The position numbers and the translations under genes are program-made. A stretch of 64,000 nt of DNA from assembly GCA_900468625.1 (NCBI GenBank), contig UBUL01000024.1:140072-204071 (forward strand), in the 5' to 3' direction. The DNA is from Hyphomicrobiales bacterium. Lineage in GTDB: Bacteria > Pseudomonadota > Alphaproteobacteria > Rhizobiales > Rhizobiaceae. Under the pieces are notes generated by a model. The model did no database searches. It saw only the letters and a list, made by a program, of their open reading frames with translations, and was not told where the DNA came from. Below are positions 16,703 to 25,861 of the stretch, one piece after another; within the stretch, counting starts at the first letter, position 1, and every line of letters starts with the position of its first letter.

Positions 16703-17776
16703 ATGCCGAGATTTGTGATTTTAGATTTTGTCCGCTTCTTTCTGGCGGTTTTGGTCGCAATGATGCATTTCGACGGCTTCGGGGCTCCACATAAAGCCTA
16801 TCTGGCTGTAGACTTCTTTTTCATCCTGTCGGGATTCGTCCTGAGTGCGGCATATGAGCGAAAAGCCAGTTCCGAGAATTTCTATCGGTCATTTATCATT
16901 GACCGAGTAGCGCGCCTCTACCCGCTCCATGTCCTTATCCTGCTGCTGCTGATCCCGGTGAATCTGCTGTTCTACTGGACGAGCCACGGCCAACTTCTGG
17001 AAAATGGCTGGTCCTATCAGGATGGCCGAATTTACACCCTCCTACTAAACCTGCTCCTTCTCCAAAATATTGGGCTGAATACCGCAGGTTCATGGAACGC
17101 ACCGTCATGGTCCATATCGGTCGAGATGTTCGTGAATGTCTTTCTAGGGCTGCTGCTGATCCCAATGGCTCGAAGGCGGATCGTTTGGCCGTCCCTCTTG
17201 GCGCTTTCGACCATATGCTACATGATCATTTTTGGTCAGTTCGGTAATCTCGGCGTGATCTATGAACGGGCATTCGGGTTCTTAAATGCGGGTCTGTTGA
17301 GAGGCTTCGCCGGGATATCACTAGGCGTCATATCCTACCAGATTTGGCAATGGCTACAGGCGAACTCAGCGTGTCTTCCCTTGGCAAAAACCATGGCTGT
17401 CGGTAGTGCCATCGCATCCCTGCTCATTATGCTTGTGTTCACCGACATATCGAACGGTGACCTTGCGATCATTCCGCTAATGTTCATATTCGTGACCAGC
17501 ACGGCAATCGTTGAAAAACAGGCTCCAGTTAGGGATGGGCGAATTCGATCTCTCCTGATCGAGCTTGGCGCACTCTCCTATGGCGTGTATCTTTTTCACT
17601 GGCTGATTTTGACGATCATGCGCTACCAACTTGTTTACGTCTGGAAGATGCCCATCAATTTCAATTCGCCCGTTTCGCTTCTTTCCTTCCTCGTAGTGGT
17701 GGTCGCAGCGGCGGCATTCATCCATCACAAATTCGAACTGCCCATGAAGGAATTGGTCAAAAAATGGTTAGCTTAA
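16703..17776 (+). CDS. Acyltransferase family 3 (OafA/NodX-like) integral membrane protein
   Basis: 357 residues with about ten membrane segments. Starts LDFVRFFLAVLVAMMHFDGF, containing the conserved R and H of the family; AVDFFFILSGFVLS, DRVARLYPLH and SWSISVEMFVNV are all family hallmarks. Such proteins acetylate sugars of LPS, capsule or Nod factor at the inner membrane. The gene is on the plus strand, against the late genes, and is followed by an overlapping SGNH gene. Probable lysogenic-conversion cargo altering the cell surface. Confidence 0.9.
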   Translation: MPRFVILDFVRFFLAVLVAMMHFDGFGAPHKAYLAVDFFFILSGFVLSAAYERKASSENFYRSFIIDRVARLYPLHVLILLLLIPVNLLFYWTSHGQLLENGWSYQDGRIYTLLLNLLLLQNIGLNTAGSWNAPSWSISVEMFVNVFLGLLLIPMARRRIVWPSLLALSTICYMIIFGQFGNLGVIYERAFGFLNAGLLRGFAGISLGVISYQIWQWLQANSACLPLAKTMAVGSAIASLLIMLVFTDISNGDLAIIPLMFIFVTSTAIVEKQAPVRDGRIRSLLIELGALSYGVYLFHWLILTIMRYQLVYVWKMPINFNSPVSLLSFLVVVVAAAAFIHHKFELPMKELVKKWLA

Positions 17777-18582
17777 AGCTCGCTACCATAGCATTTCTGC
17801 TTTCCGCCAGCGCAAGTTTGGCCGATGACAACCCATACAAAATTGTGACAACTCCAGATACCTATATCGAGAGTATGAGCATCACGAGCAAAGAGCAGGT
17901 CGATTGCAAGTGGATTGCCCAGCGGAACCCCATCGTTATCTTCGGGACTGGCCAATCGCTCATCGGCAACAGTAACGGGTCCGTCCGTTGGGATCAGCGC
18001 ACCAACCGGAATGTCTATGAACATTGGGGCACGCGCTGTTACAAAGCGAGTGAGCCGATTTATGGGGGGGCCGATGTCCATAGGTCATTTATCTTTCGTC
18101 TCGCGGACTTGATATCCAGAGGGACAAATAAAGATGTTGTCATCAATCTAGCCGCCGTTGGAGGGGCAGATATCTCCCGATTTGCCCCAGGCGGCGATGT
18201 CCACCGCATCGTCATGGAACAACTTCGAAATGCCCAAAGCGTCGGCTTGGGCCCCTCCTTTATCCTATGGGAGCACGGACAAGCTAATGTCGAAAGTGAT
18301 CAACAGCAATATAAGGCTGCTGTCGAAACATTATTTCGCGAGATCCGAGGGCTAGGAATTTCAAGCCCAATTTTCATTGCTCAAGACACCATGCTTTCTT
18401 GGCAAAATTACCCCAAGATGCGCGAGACGCAGCAGCAGTTGGCGTCCGAGCCGGGGAATGCCCTCGGCCCGAACATTGATTTTATCCGCTTCAGAATGGA
18501 CGGAACCCACATGGACGACGAGGGAGTGGATACCCAGGCCGCCATGTGGTTTCAGGTCATTGCGGAAAAATTCGGCTGGTAG
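17764..18582 (+). CDS. Secreted SGNH/sialate-O-acetylesterase-like protein
   Basis: 272 residues with a signal peptide (LATIAFLLSASASLADD, cut after LA). Block I reads IFGTGQSLIGNSNG (GQS nucleophile type), WEHGQAN matches the WxQGExN block of sialate O-acetylesterases, and DGTHMDDEG supplies the catalytic Asp and His. The start overlaps the acyltransferase stop by 13 nt in another frame. It may be the periplasmic acyl-transfer or deacylation partner of the acyltransferase. Confidence 0.8.
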   Translation: MVSLKLATIAFLLSASASLADDNPYKIVTTPDTYIESMSITSKEQVDCKWIAQRNPIVIFGTGQSLIGNSNGSVRWDQRTNRNVYEHWGTRCYKASEPIYGGADVHRSFIFRLADLISRGTNKDVVINLAAVGGADISRFAPGGDVHRIVMEQLRNAQSVGLGPSFILWEHGQANVESDQQQYKAAVETLFREIRGLGISSPIFIAQDTMLSWQNYPKMRETQQQLASEPGNALGPNIDFIRFRMDGTHMDDEGVDTQAAMWFQVIAEKFGW

Positions 18583-18586
18583 CCGA

Positions 18587-21409
18587 TTAGATTGTTCCTC
18601 CTACTTTCCATGAGAAACCTGCAGCCACGTTTTGTACTGACGAAATAGCTATGTAGGTAAAGCTGGTGGCCGAAATGCCCGTAATCAGATAGGAAACTGC
18701 CCCGTTTGCTGAGGTGGGGACAAGAACAACGTCGGATGCAGACGGTGTAACCGTAAATGGCGTTGTGAATGTCACAGTCACGGAGGGGGACGAGAAAAGA
18801 TTTCCGTATCCAGACCAGCCAGTAGCTGCTGTTGTTGTTGTGCCGGTCTGAAAATCCCTTTGCGTGAACGTTGTAGTCGATAGGTTGTTTAGTGTTCCAG
18901 TCAGACCACTATAAGTATTTATGCCGATCTTACCGTTAGCGTTGCTGGCGCTAATGCCAATGCCAGTTGGAGTGCCACCATTTCCTTTGAAAACATTCCC
19001 CTCGATCAGGAAGTCCGTCACTGTGGCGAGGTTGATGCCAAAACCGGTTCCACTAGACAGATTAAAGGCATTACCCGTAATCGTCATTTCATTGATGAAG
19101 TTGCTTCCATCGGTTTGGATCCCGGTTTGGCCAACAGCCATTTGGTTGCCAGTGATGACGATATTGGAGAATTTGAAGGTGCCCGATGCTCTGTTAAAGG
19201 ACATGTCCTGAGACGACATGTTCTCCATCGAGTTTCCTAGAATGAGCAGGTCGCTGGTGTTATTGCTCCCGTTGAATTGCATGGTGTAGGCCGAAGCGCC
19301 CTGCAGAAACTTGTTGCCGATAATCTTGAGGCCACCGCTCGCGTTTTGAAGAACGCCTGATCCAGATCCGGAAACACCATTGAAGTATGACCCCATAATC
19401 ACGCTGTCGCCGCTGTCTGGATTGTTCGTGTTATTCACGATGACGCCGGCAGTATTGTAGGCGATGAATTCGCAGTTCGTGATTTGCCAATATGCGGCTG
19501 CCTGGAAATTAATCCCGGTCGGGACATAAGCGATCGTCACATTGAAGAAATTCGAATAATCGATTTCCCCAGAAGACGGTTTGAATGCGATGCCAGCGCC
19601 ACCAGTTTTCGTAGGCGACCCGCTTGTCTGTGGAGCAAACAAGCTAAAATTCTGGAATATCGGAGGCGATGCTGTTCCCGTAAAGGTGATGAGGTCACCC
19701 GAGCCGGTATCGGTCGAGTTGAGGGTGGTGGCCGAACGGCCAAGACCAACAATACCGCCGGTCGTGATCGGGTTCAGGGTGGTGAAATTCCACGTACCCT
19801 GCGGATAGAAGATGACAAGCCCCGTGGCATGGGCATTATTCATCGCTGCGGTGTTATTTGTCGATCCGTCACCAACAGCGCCGAACTCGCGAACGTCAGC
19901 CATGCCGTTGAAGACGGCCAGCCAGCATTTACCATCGGCGCTCTTTACCTGAGAGCCCCCATCGCCGTTGCCGGCATTGAGCGAGCATGCAGAACCAGAT
20001 GCCTTGTAGAGCAGCGGAGGAGCATCTCCGGCCGCTGCATATCCATTTCTGACCACTGCAGAAACAGTTGCCGTAGAAATAGTTTGAAGCACCGTATTAT
20101 TGGCGACAGAAGGTGTGAAGGTTGTGGTACCGCCCGTGCCACCTGAACCGATTGGAAGAGGCTGCGCAAGTGTAACAACGCCGGTAGCACGGTTTATAGT
20201 AAGATAGGTCCCGAGAAAACTACCCGCATCATTGAAAGCCTGAATTACCCAGTTTGATCCTGAGTTTGAGCCGCTTTCAGTAGAGTTATCTCCAGCCCAA
20301 GTTTGCCAACGCAAGTTTGACGCCTTGGTGCTTTGAATTAGACTACCATAGGCACCAGTTGCGGAATTTAGGTTAAGAATTCCATGCCACGGTCCATTAA
20401 TGGTGCCATCGATGTACTGGGTATTTGAGAATGAATTCGCTTGGTTAAGAAGCGGTATTACTGCCGACGTGCCAACTGAACCCGTATTATAAGTGGCAGC
20501 CGTACCGAGACCAAGACCCGTCCGAGCGGTTGCTTGCGTTGTTCCGCTGGTCCCTCCATTTGCAATGCCAAGCGTACCGGTTACACCTGTCGTCAGTGGC
20601 AGACCGGTGACATTGGTCATTACACCTGAAGCGGGAGTCCCAAGCGCCGGCGCAACAAGGGTCTTTCCAGAAAGAGTTTGGGTATCAGTTGTGCCTACAA
20701 TAGCACCAGATGGGAGCGTTTTCCCACTGTCTGAAAGCAGGGTGCCAGACGTATTCGCAAAAAGCGCTATGTCTCCAACAATAGAGGTGCCGGGGCCATT
20801 GACATTACCCGCGCCGGGAGGTGTCCCCCATGTTCCATCACCACGCCAGAAGGTCGTGGAAGTCGCGCCAGTGCCGGAATTCAGATGAGAAACTGTTAGG
20901 TTTCCAGTGACCCCGGTGGAAAGAGGCAAACCCGTAGCATTTGCAAGATTTGCAGCCGAAGGGGTTCCAAGATCGGGCGTAATTAATGACGGAGACGTTG
21001 CAAGAACAACAGAACCCGTTCCGGTAACCGAGCTGAGCTGCGTTCCATTGATTTTGAAAACATTCCCGGCACCAGCAGTATCGAACGTCTTGCCGGTCAG
21101 AGTCTGTGTGTCGGTTGTTCCAACGAGGAGTCCCGATGTCGGGAAAACCTGTGTGACACCCCCAACAGTTATCGTCCCGGTAAGAGCCGGATTTGAAATC
21201 GACGGGCTCGTAATCGTAGGAGATGTGAGCGTCTTATTGGTCAGCGTTTGGGTGTCAGTAGTCCCCACAAACGCGCCGCTTGGGATCGCCTTGCTATTCA
21301 GCGTCCCATTGATCGTAACATTATTAAATGTCGGGGACGGATAGGTTTGCGCGGAGACAATAGTCCCCGTAGCCACCCAGAGGGCAGCGCAAATAAGCAA
21401 CTTTTTCAT
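18587..21409 (-). CDS. Tailspike / tail fibre with pectate-lyase-like beta-helix
   Basis: 940 residues. The first 20 look like a Sec signal peptide (MKKLLICAALWVATGTIVSA). Residues about 25-260 hold repeats of GTTDTQTLTNKTL type (three copies) and of GLPLSTGVTG type, common in fibre shafts. From about 490 (VREFGAVGDGSTNNTAAMNNA) a right-handed beta-helix tailspike domain follows, with many NxF/IxGN turns. It should bind or degrade host surface polysaccharide. It faces the acyltransferase/esterase pair tail-to-tail. Confidence 0.85.
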   Translation of the reverse strand: MKKLLICAALWVATGTIVSAQTYPSPTFNNVTINGTLNSKAIPSGAFVGTTDTQTLTNKTLTSPTITSPSISNPALTGTITVGGVTQVFPTSGLLVGTTDTQTLTGKTFDTAGAGNVFKINGTQLSSVTGTGSVVLATSPSLITPDLGTPSAANLANATGLPLSTGVTGNLTVSHLNSGTGATSTTFWRGDGTWGTPPGAGNVNGPGTSIVGDIALFANTSGTLLSDSGKTLPSGAIVGTTDTQTLSGKTLVAPALGTPASGVMTNVTGLPLTTGVTGTLGIANGGTSGTTQATARTGLGLGTAATYNTGSVGTSAVIPLLNQANSFSNTQYIDGTINGPWHGILNLNSATGAYGSLIQSTKASNLRWQTWAGDNSTESGSNSGSNWVIQAFNDAGSFLGTYLTINRATGVVTLAQPLPIGSGGTGGTTTFTPSVANNTVLQTISTATVSAVVRNGYAAAGDAPPLLYKASGSACSLNAGNGDGGSQVKSADGKCWLAVFNGMADVREFGAVGDGSTNNTAAMNNAHATGLVIFYPQGTWNFTTLNPITTGGIVGLGRSATTLNSTDTGSGDLITFTGTASPPIFQNFSLFAPQTSGSPTKTGGAGIAFKPSSGEIDYSNFFNVTIAYVPTGINFQAAAYWQITNCEFIAYNTAGVIVNNTNNPDSGDSVIMGSYFNGVSGSGSGVLQNASGGLKIIGNKFLQGASAYTMQFNGSNNTSDLLILGNSMENMSSQDMSFNRASGTFKFSNIVITGNQMAVGQTGIQTDGSNFINEMTITGNAFNLSSGTGFGINLATVTDFLIEGNVFKGNGGTPTGIGISASNANGKIGINTYSGLTGTLNNLSTTTFTQRDFQTGTTTTAATGWSGYGNLFSSPSVTVTFTTPFTVTPSASDVVLVPTSANGAVSYLITGISATSFTYIAISSVQNVAAGFSWKVGGTI

Positions 21410-21417
21410 GGATTACC

Positions 21418-21882
21418 TTAGCTTAGGCTGAGGACGCCGCCGTTCCACCACGGGAGGTTCGGCTGTGCTGGCAACGTGTGGGGAAGGCTTTGCAAATAGG
21501 CTTGAAACAGGATCGAGACGCTGACGTTTGATATCGCTGTGATCCGGCCAAACTGATCGACGGTGAGCTGCACCACATGAGTGGTATCGCCATAGGTCCC
21601 GGCTACGGCTCCGCTCGGGGCTAACCCAAATGTAAACGCGGCGCCCGCTCCGCCATCAGTGAGGGATATCTGTCCGGAAGCGCCCGTCGCTATTCTTGCG
21701 TTCGGCAAGAACGGGGGCTCGCCCACCAAAATGTATTGTCCGTTAGTGTGAACTTCAGCGACATTGGCAGTCGTTGTTTTTTCTGTGACGTATCCGAAGC
21801 CGGTATTTTTGGTGATTGGGATGTATTCCGTGCCGTCAAGACCAACAGCAATCGGCAATTCATCAATGGTGATGTTAGCCAA
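21418..21882 (-). CDS. Tail fibre-associated protein
   Basis: 154 residues. Begins MANITIDELPIAVGLDGTEYIPI, the type of start seen in small phage fibre/appendage proteins, with a mid-region QLTVDQFGRITAISN that recurs in phage fibre proteins. It lies 8 bp before the tailspike gene. Likely a fibre component or adaptor. Confidence 0.65.
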   Translation of the reverse strand: MANITIDELPIAVGLDGTEYIPITKNTGFGYVTEKTTTANVAEVHTNGQYILVGEPPFLPNARIATGASGQISLTDGGAGAAFTFGLAPSGAVAGTYGDTTHVVQLTVDQFGRITAISNVSVSILFQAYLQSLPHTLPAQPNLPWWNGGVLSLS

Positions 21883-21937
21883 CGTCTCACTCCTGGGTCG
21901 AAGGCGGGATTAATCGCGGTTTATTGGTTGGAAAGGG

Positions 21938-22831
21938 TCAGCTAATGCGCTGTACGAGGACGTACGAATCGGCTCTGCCACGGGCAAGCCACAACCCTTG
22001 AAGGACAGTGCCTCCGTTGGATGAGGTCCGGTACGTCGTGATGTCGGCGGCGTCGAGATAGATATTCAGGGGCGCATTTCGGAACGGCGTCCCGATAGCC
22101 ATCAATACTGCCCCGATGGGGAAATTCAGAAGATTAGGATCACCGGATGTTGAGGGATATGCCGTCGCTTGGGCTCCAATGGCCTGCGCAGTGCGCAGTG
22201 GTGTCATGCCAGTGAGATTGTCGGTGCCAGCCTGCGCTTGCGTTTGCGAAGCAATGCGCGCCGTTACATATTGATTTGTGCCGAGCGGCGTCATGTATAC
22301 GGTATTGTCTGTGCCGGCTTCCGCCTGAGCCTCATTGGCAATTATAGGAGGGGTAACCCCACTATCACCAATCACGCGGCCTGTACTGTCCGTGAACATT
22401 GCCAGATTGCCCGAAGCTACGGGGGTTGCAGCCCCAAACGCATCAGGCCCCCTAAATGTACCGTTCCCCACAAGAATGACAAAGGCGGTCGAGTTTTGAG
22501 GTACGATGACGCCGGATGGCGAGGAAGGTGTCTGGACCGTTACGGTAAAATTACCAGTCGTATTGTTTCTAATTAGAAGCAACCGGCTAATATTTGGAAA
22601 GTTAACGGTGACATTTCCGGTAAGATTTCCAGAAAAAACAAAAAAGCCATTCTGGGTCTGGGATGTCGTGAGATTTACTGTTCCCGACGATAGCGCGATG
22701 TTTATAGAAGTTCCCAGAACAGAATCGATAATGCTGAACACATTGGTATTCAGCTCATTACCCCAAGTCCCATCGTGTTCTCCTGTCGCCTGGAGTTCAA
22801 GATTTAGATTGGGTGTGTAGGTACTAGGCAT
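21938..22831 (-). CDS. Tail fibre protein
   Basis: 297 residues. Starts MPSTYTPNLNLELQATGEHDGTWG, typical of podophage/siphophage fibre N-termini; later AEAGTDNTVYMTPLGTNQYV and AQAGTDNLTGMTPLRTAQAI are two copies of the common fibre-shaft repeat. The C-terminus (FRNAPLNIYLDAADI) looks like a small binding domain. It probably attaches to the tail hub. Confidence 0.8.
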   Translation of the reverse strand: MPSTYTPNLNLELQATGEHDGTWGNELNTNVFSIIDSVLGTSINIALSSGTVNLTTSQTQNGFFVFSGNLTGNVTVNFPNISRLLLIRNNTTGNFTVTVQTPSSPSGVIVPQNSTAFVILVGNGTFRGPDAFGAATPVASGNLAMFTDSTGRVIGDSGVTPPIIANEAQAEAGTDNTVYMTPLGTNQYVTARIASQTQAQAGTDNLTGMTPLRTAQAIGAQATAYPSTSGDPNLLNFPIGAVLMAIGTPFRNAPLNIYLDAADITTYRTSSNGGTVLQGLWLARGRADSYVLVQRIS

Positions 22832-22838
22832 GATGCCT

Positions 22839-22867
22839 CCAAAAGAAAAGCCGCCTCAGTGGGCGGC
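22839..22867 (-). terminator. Hairpin plus T-tract fused to the tail-fibre ribosome-binding site
   Basis: Perfect 6-bp stem GCCGCC (22850-22855) / GGCGGC (22862-22867). On the minus strand it is followed by TTTTCTTTTGGAGG and, 5 nt later, the start of the tail-fibre gene. The same arrangement and the same 13-nt A/T block occur before the endolysin. Confidence 0.65.
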
Positions 22868-22891
22868 TGCTCAATCAGTGATGTTGGTGGA

Positions 22892-25861
22892 TTATTGTCT
22901 GGGCTGCTCGGAGCTTTGAACTGCCGAAAGAGCTGATAGACGCCGCAAGCGAGCGGCAGCGCTCAACTCTGAGCCAGTATCGATACGCTTTGGAGCTTTC
23001 ATCATCAGCGTTTTGGCAAGTTCCGGGTCAAGCATGGCATTCCGCACCAGGTCCTCGACATTGCGAATTCCGGCTTCACGCATACCGCCAAGTAGATGGC
23101 TTCCGATGATACCGGCCGCACTTCCGTAGATCCCTCCTCCAACAAATCCAGCACCGCCACCAATGGCATGGGTGATGATCTTGGTTAGGAGAGATTCTTT
23201 CAGATTATGGGCACCGATCGCCGAAAGGTCCTGCGCTGTGTTTGATTGGCCTGGGAGCTTCGAGGAAGCGATAGAGCGATTTGCACGTTTCAGATCTTGG
23301 GCTATAGCACGCATGGTACCCAATTCTTCATCGTTGAAGAGCTGGCGAAGCGCTTGATGGTTTTTACCCAAGAATGTCTGAAAGGCGTCCGACTTGATGA
23401 GATTTCGGCCCGATGTGCCGGCCTCTGTATTCGAGACAAGCTTGTTTTGCATGTACTCGACGGCCGCCTTACGAAGGCCTTGAAGGGCATCAGGATTTTT
23501 CGCCGCCTCCTGCGCCAAGGATTTCATCTGGGCCACGCTATCCTTACGGTCGAAAACGGAGCCAATGGTTTTGACCACATCAGCGGGATCTTCGACCTTT
23601 AGAACACGTCCAGCGGCGCTCTTTTGATAGGCATCAAGGGCATCTTTACGGTCAGCAGCAACGCGAGTCAGATGATCTCCGGCCTTCGCAGCATCTTCAA
23701 ACTTTGCCATCGTGCCAGGAGAAGATTCTTCAAGAGCCGTCAGGGCTGAAGAGTGCTGGTTCTTCCACGACTCAAGGGCTTTGGGGGTAATGATGCCGTT
23801 TGCCGCCTTATCACGAAGCGATTGTGCAGCCATGTTCTGAACGGAATTTATAGCATCCGCGCTATTGCCAGCGGCCTTGAGGGTGGAACGAACCGTGTCA
23901 CCTCCTGCGTTCCCAGCCTTCCAGATGGAAGATGTGACACCAGCCGATGGCATCGTGAACGGCTGTGTCGAGCCTGGACGCTGAAGGATTTGAGAGACCG
24001 GCTTTGCACCGAACGTTTGCTTGCGTTCAGCGGTAGCGGCTGTGGCGGCCTTTAAGCGGCCGGCGGCTTCTTCATCGAGGAACGATTGTCCAGACAGATT
24101 CTCGCTGCCCGCACTATCACGAGATCCTTTTCCCGAAGCGCTTTCTGCTCCAGATGAGCTAGAAACGGTTGATGGTCCTCTGGCGGCAGTTCCCGCTCCA
24201 GAACCTGTTCCAGCACCTTCCACGGCTCTTGCATTTCGCCATGCCTCTGTCTCCTGCTGGAGACGCGCTGCCAAAGTGTCTTGAGGCTGCATGGCGCCTG
24301 TCGCCACGGCCTGTTGCTCTTGAGCAGACCGTTGAGCAACGCTGTCTGATATAGCGTCCTCGATAGCACCTCGCAACTGTGTCAGGCGTGCATAGGCTGG
24401 CTGATTTGGCGAAAGTGGTGAACGGACATCGCGCATCGCCTGCGAAACGGCGCTTCGCAGATCAATCAAGCGCTGGAAAGGCAGGATTTGGCCATAGTTG
24501 GAAACCACATTGGCGATCTGCCCCTCGATGGGTGCCATTCCCAATTGAGACTCCGGCCCCATGTTTCCATAAATCTTCGAAACAGCCTGCTTGATAGGAG
24601 AAGAGACCGTCTGCAAGTTGCCTTCAGGGTCAACGGCATTCCAAAGAGTGCGCTCCTGCGAACGAACGTCATCCAGACGGTTTTGGAGAGCCGTGCGGGC
24701 TTGTTCTCCAAGCGTTGCGGCATCACCACCGCCAAGGCCGGATGCAGCGTTACGGGCGGTCTGCTCGGCCGTCTCGTGAAGAGCCTGTGTCGTCTTATCC
24801 AGATCGTCCAACTGGTTACGGAAAAAGCCGCTGACGGCCTCTGGATGGCCTTCGGCTTGAATATCGTTCAAGGCGTCAAGGCGAGCCGAATTCTGTTCCG
24901 CACGGCGCGCAATAAATGCTTCTGGGGCTTGGGTGGCGACTGACCGCTCAAGATTGCCTAGACCAGTGTCACCAGTCAGTTGGAACGTCGTCGGCGAAGA
25001 TCCAGGGACAATCTCTTTCGGAGCGCCATTGATCGCAGAAATAGCCTCTTCCGGATTGCTTGCTGCGTTCGCCAAGGTTTGGCCTGCAAGACGTTCTTGC
25101 CCAGCAGATGTCAATGGGGCGGCATAATCAGCGGCAGCACGGACGCCGGATTTAACAACGCCAGGGACCGAGGAAAGCGCTTCTCCGGCGATACCACCGC
25201 CCAAGCCACCGACCAGTGACGCTAATGGCTTATATTTGTCCGGGACCGCTTCAGCCGCAGCCTGTCCACCAGCGCCAGAGGTCAGACCCACGGTAGCAGC
25301 TCGTGTGGCATTAGCCACCTCGCCCAGCCTCCCCATCATTGCTTCGGGGGCAAGCATAAGAGCGGCACCTTCACCGCCCATGCGCGCAATGCGTTCTTGC
25401 GGGTTCTGTGGCTCTGGAATAGAGACCCCAACCTTGTTTAGGGCCGCATCCCCGGCAGAACGCATGGCATCTCCGCTGCGAGGAACGTAGGGTGAGGCTT
25501 GAGGTACCTCTCCCCCCACAAGGCCAAGACTACGACCCAGCGCTGAAAATGTGTTTTCTCCCGTCACAGGATTCGAAAATGTCAACGCGTCATGAAGGCC
25601 TTTCTCCATCAAGTCGCTAGTTCCGGTAACGGCGTTCGGGATGCCGGTCAGGAGACCCAGACCGGCCTGCTTCGCCATGCCGCTCCACGTCGCCGGAGCT
25701 GAGTTATCTCCACCTGCCGACGAAAGAGATGAGGAAGACGCACTCGTGTCAGGCTCCCCAAGCGTCCGGGTGCTTGAGAAATCAAGCCCAGTTGACGCAG
25801 GCGCTGATTGAGGTGCCGATTCAGGCGTCAGCGTTTGCGTGCTTGAGAAATCGAAGCCCAT
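22892..25861 (-). CDS. Large internal virion / DNA-ejection protein (presumed)
   Basis: 989 residues. The N-terminus carries a duplicated motif (FDFSSTQTL at about 3 and LDFSSTRTL at about 27), then Ala-rich helical regions and long coiled-coil-like segments; the end is basic (ARLRRLSALSAVQ). Glycine-rich hydrophobic stretches (GGGAGFVGGGIYGSAAGIIG) near the C-terminus could insert in membranes. Position between the lysozyme-bearing protein and tail fibres fits a podophage ejection protein. No specific family is recognised. Stop-start overlap with its neighbour. Confidence 0.65.
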   Translation of the reverse strand: MGFDFSSTQTLTPESAPQSAPASTGLDFSSTRTLGEPDTSASSSSLSSAGGDNSAPATWSGMAKQAGLGLLTGIPNAVTGTSDLMEKGLHDALTFSNPVTGENTFSALGRSLGLVGGEVPQASPYVPRSGDAMRSAGDAALNKVGVSIPEPQNPQERIARMGGEGAALMLAPEAMMGRLGEVANATRAATVGLTSGAGGQAAAEAVPDKYKPLASLVGGLGGGIAGEALSSVPGVVKSGVRAAADYAAPLTSAGQERLAGQTLANAASNPEEAISAINGAPKEIVPGSSPTTFQLTGDTGLGNLERSVATQAPEAFIARRAEQNSARLDALNDIQAEGHPEAVSGFFRNQLDDLDKTTQALHETAEQTARNAASGLGGGDAATLGEQARTALQNRLDDVRSQERTLWNAVDPEGNLQTVSSPIKQAVSKIYGNMGPESQLGMAPIEGQIANVVSNYGQILPFQRLIDLRSAVSQAMRDVRSPLSPNQPAYARLTQLRGAIEDAISDSVAQRSAQEQQAVATGAMQPQDTLAARLQQETEAWRNARAVEGAGTGSGAGTAARGPSTVSSSSGAESASGKGSRDSAGSENLSGQSFLDEEAAGRLKAATAATAERKQTFGAKPVSQILQRPGSTQPFTMPSAGVTSSIWKAGNAGGDTVRSTLKAAGNSADAINSVQNMAAQSLRDKAANGIITPKALESWKNQHSSALTALEESSPGTMAKFEDAAKAGDHLTRVAADRKDALDAYQKSAAGRVLKVEDPADVVKTIGSVFDRKDSVAQMKSLAQEAAKNPDALQGLRKAAVEYMQNKLVSNTEAGTSGRNLIKSDAFQTFLGKNHQALRQLFNDEELGTMRAIAQDLKRANRSIASSKLPGQSNTAQDLSAIGAHNLKESLLTKIITHAIGGGAGFVGGGIYGSAAGIIGSHLLGGMREAGIRNVEDLVRNAMLDPELAKTLMMKAPKRIDTGSELSAAARLRRLSALSAVQSSEQPRQ

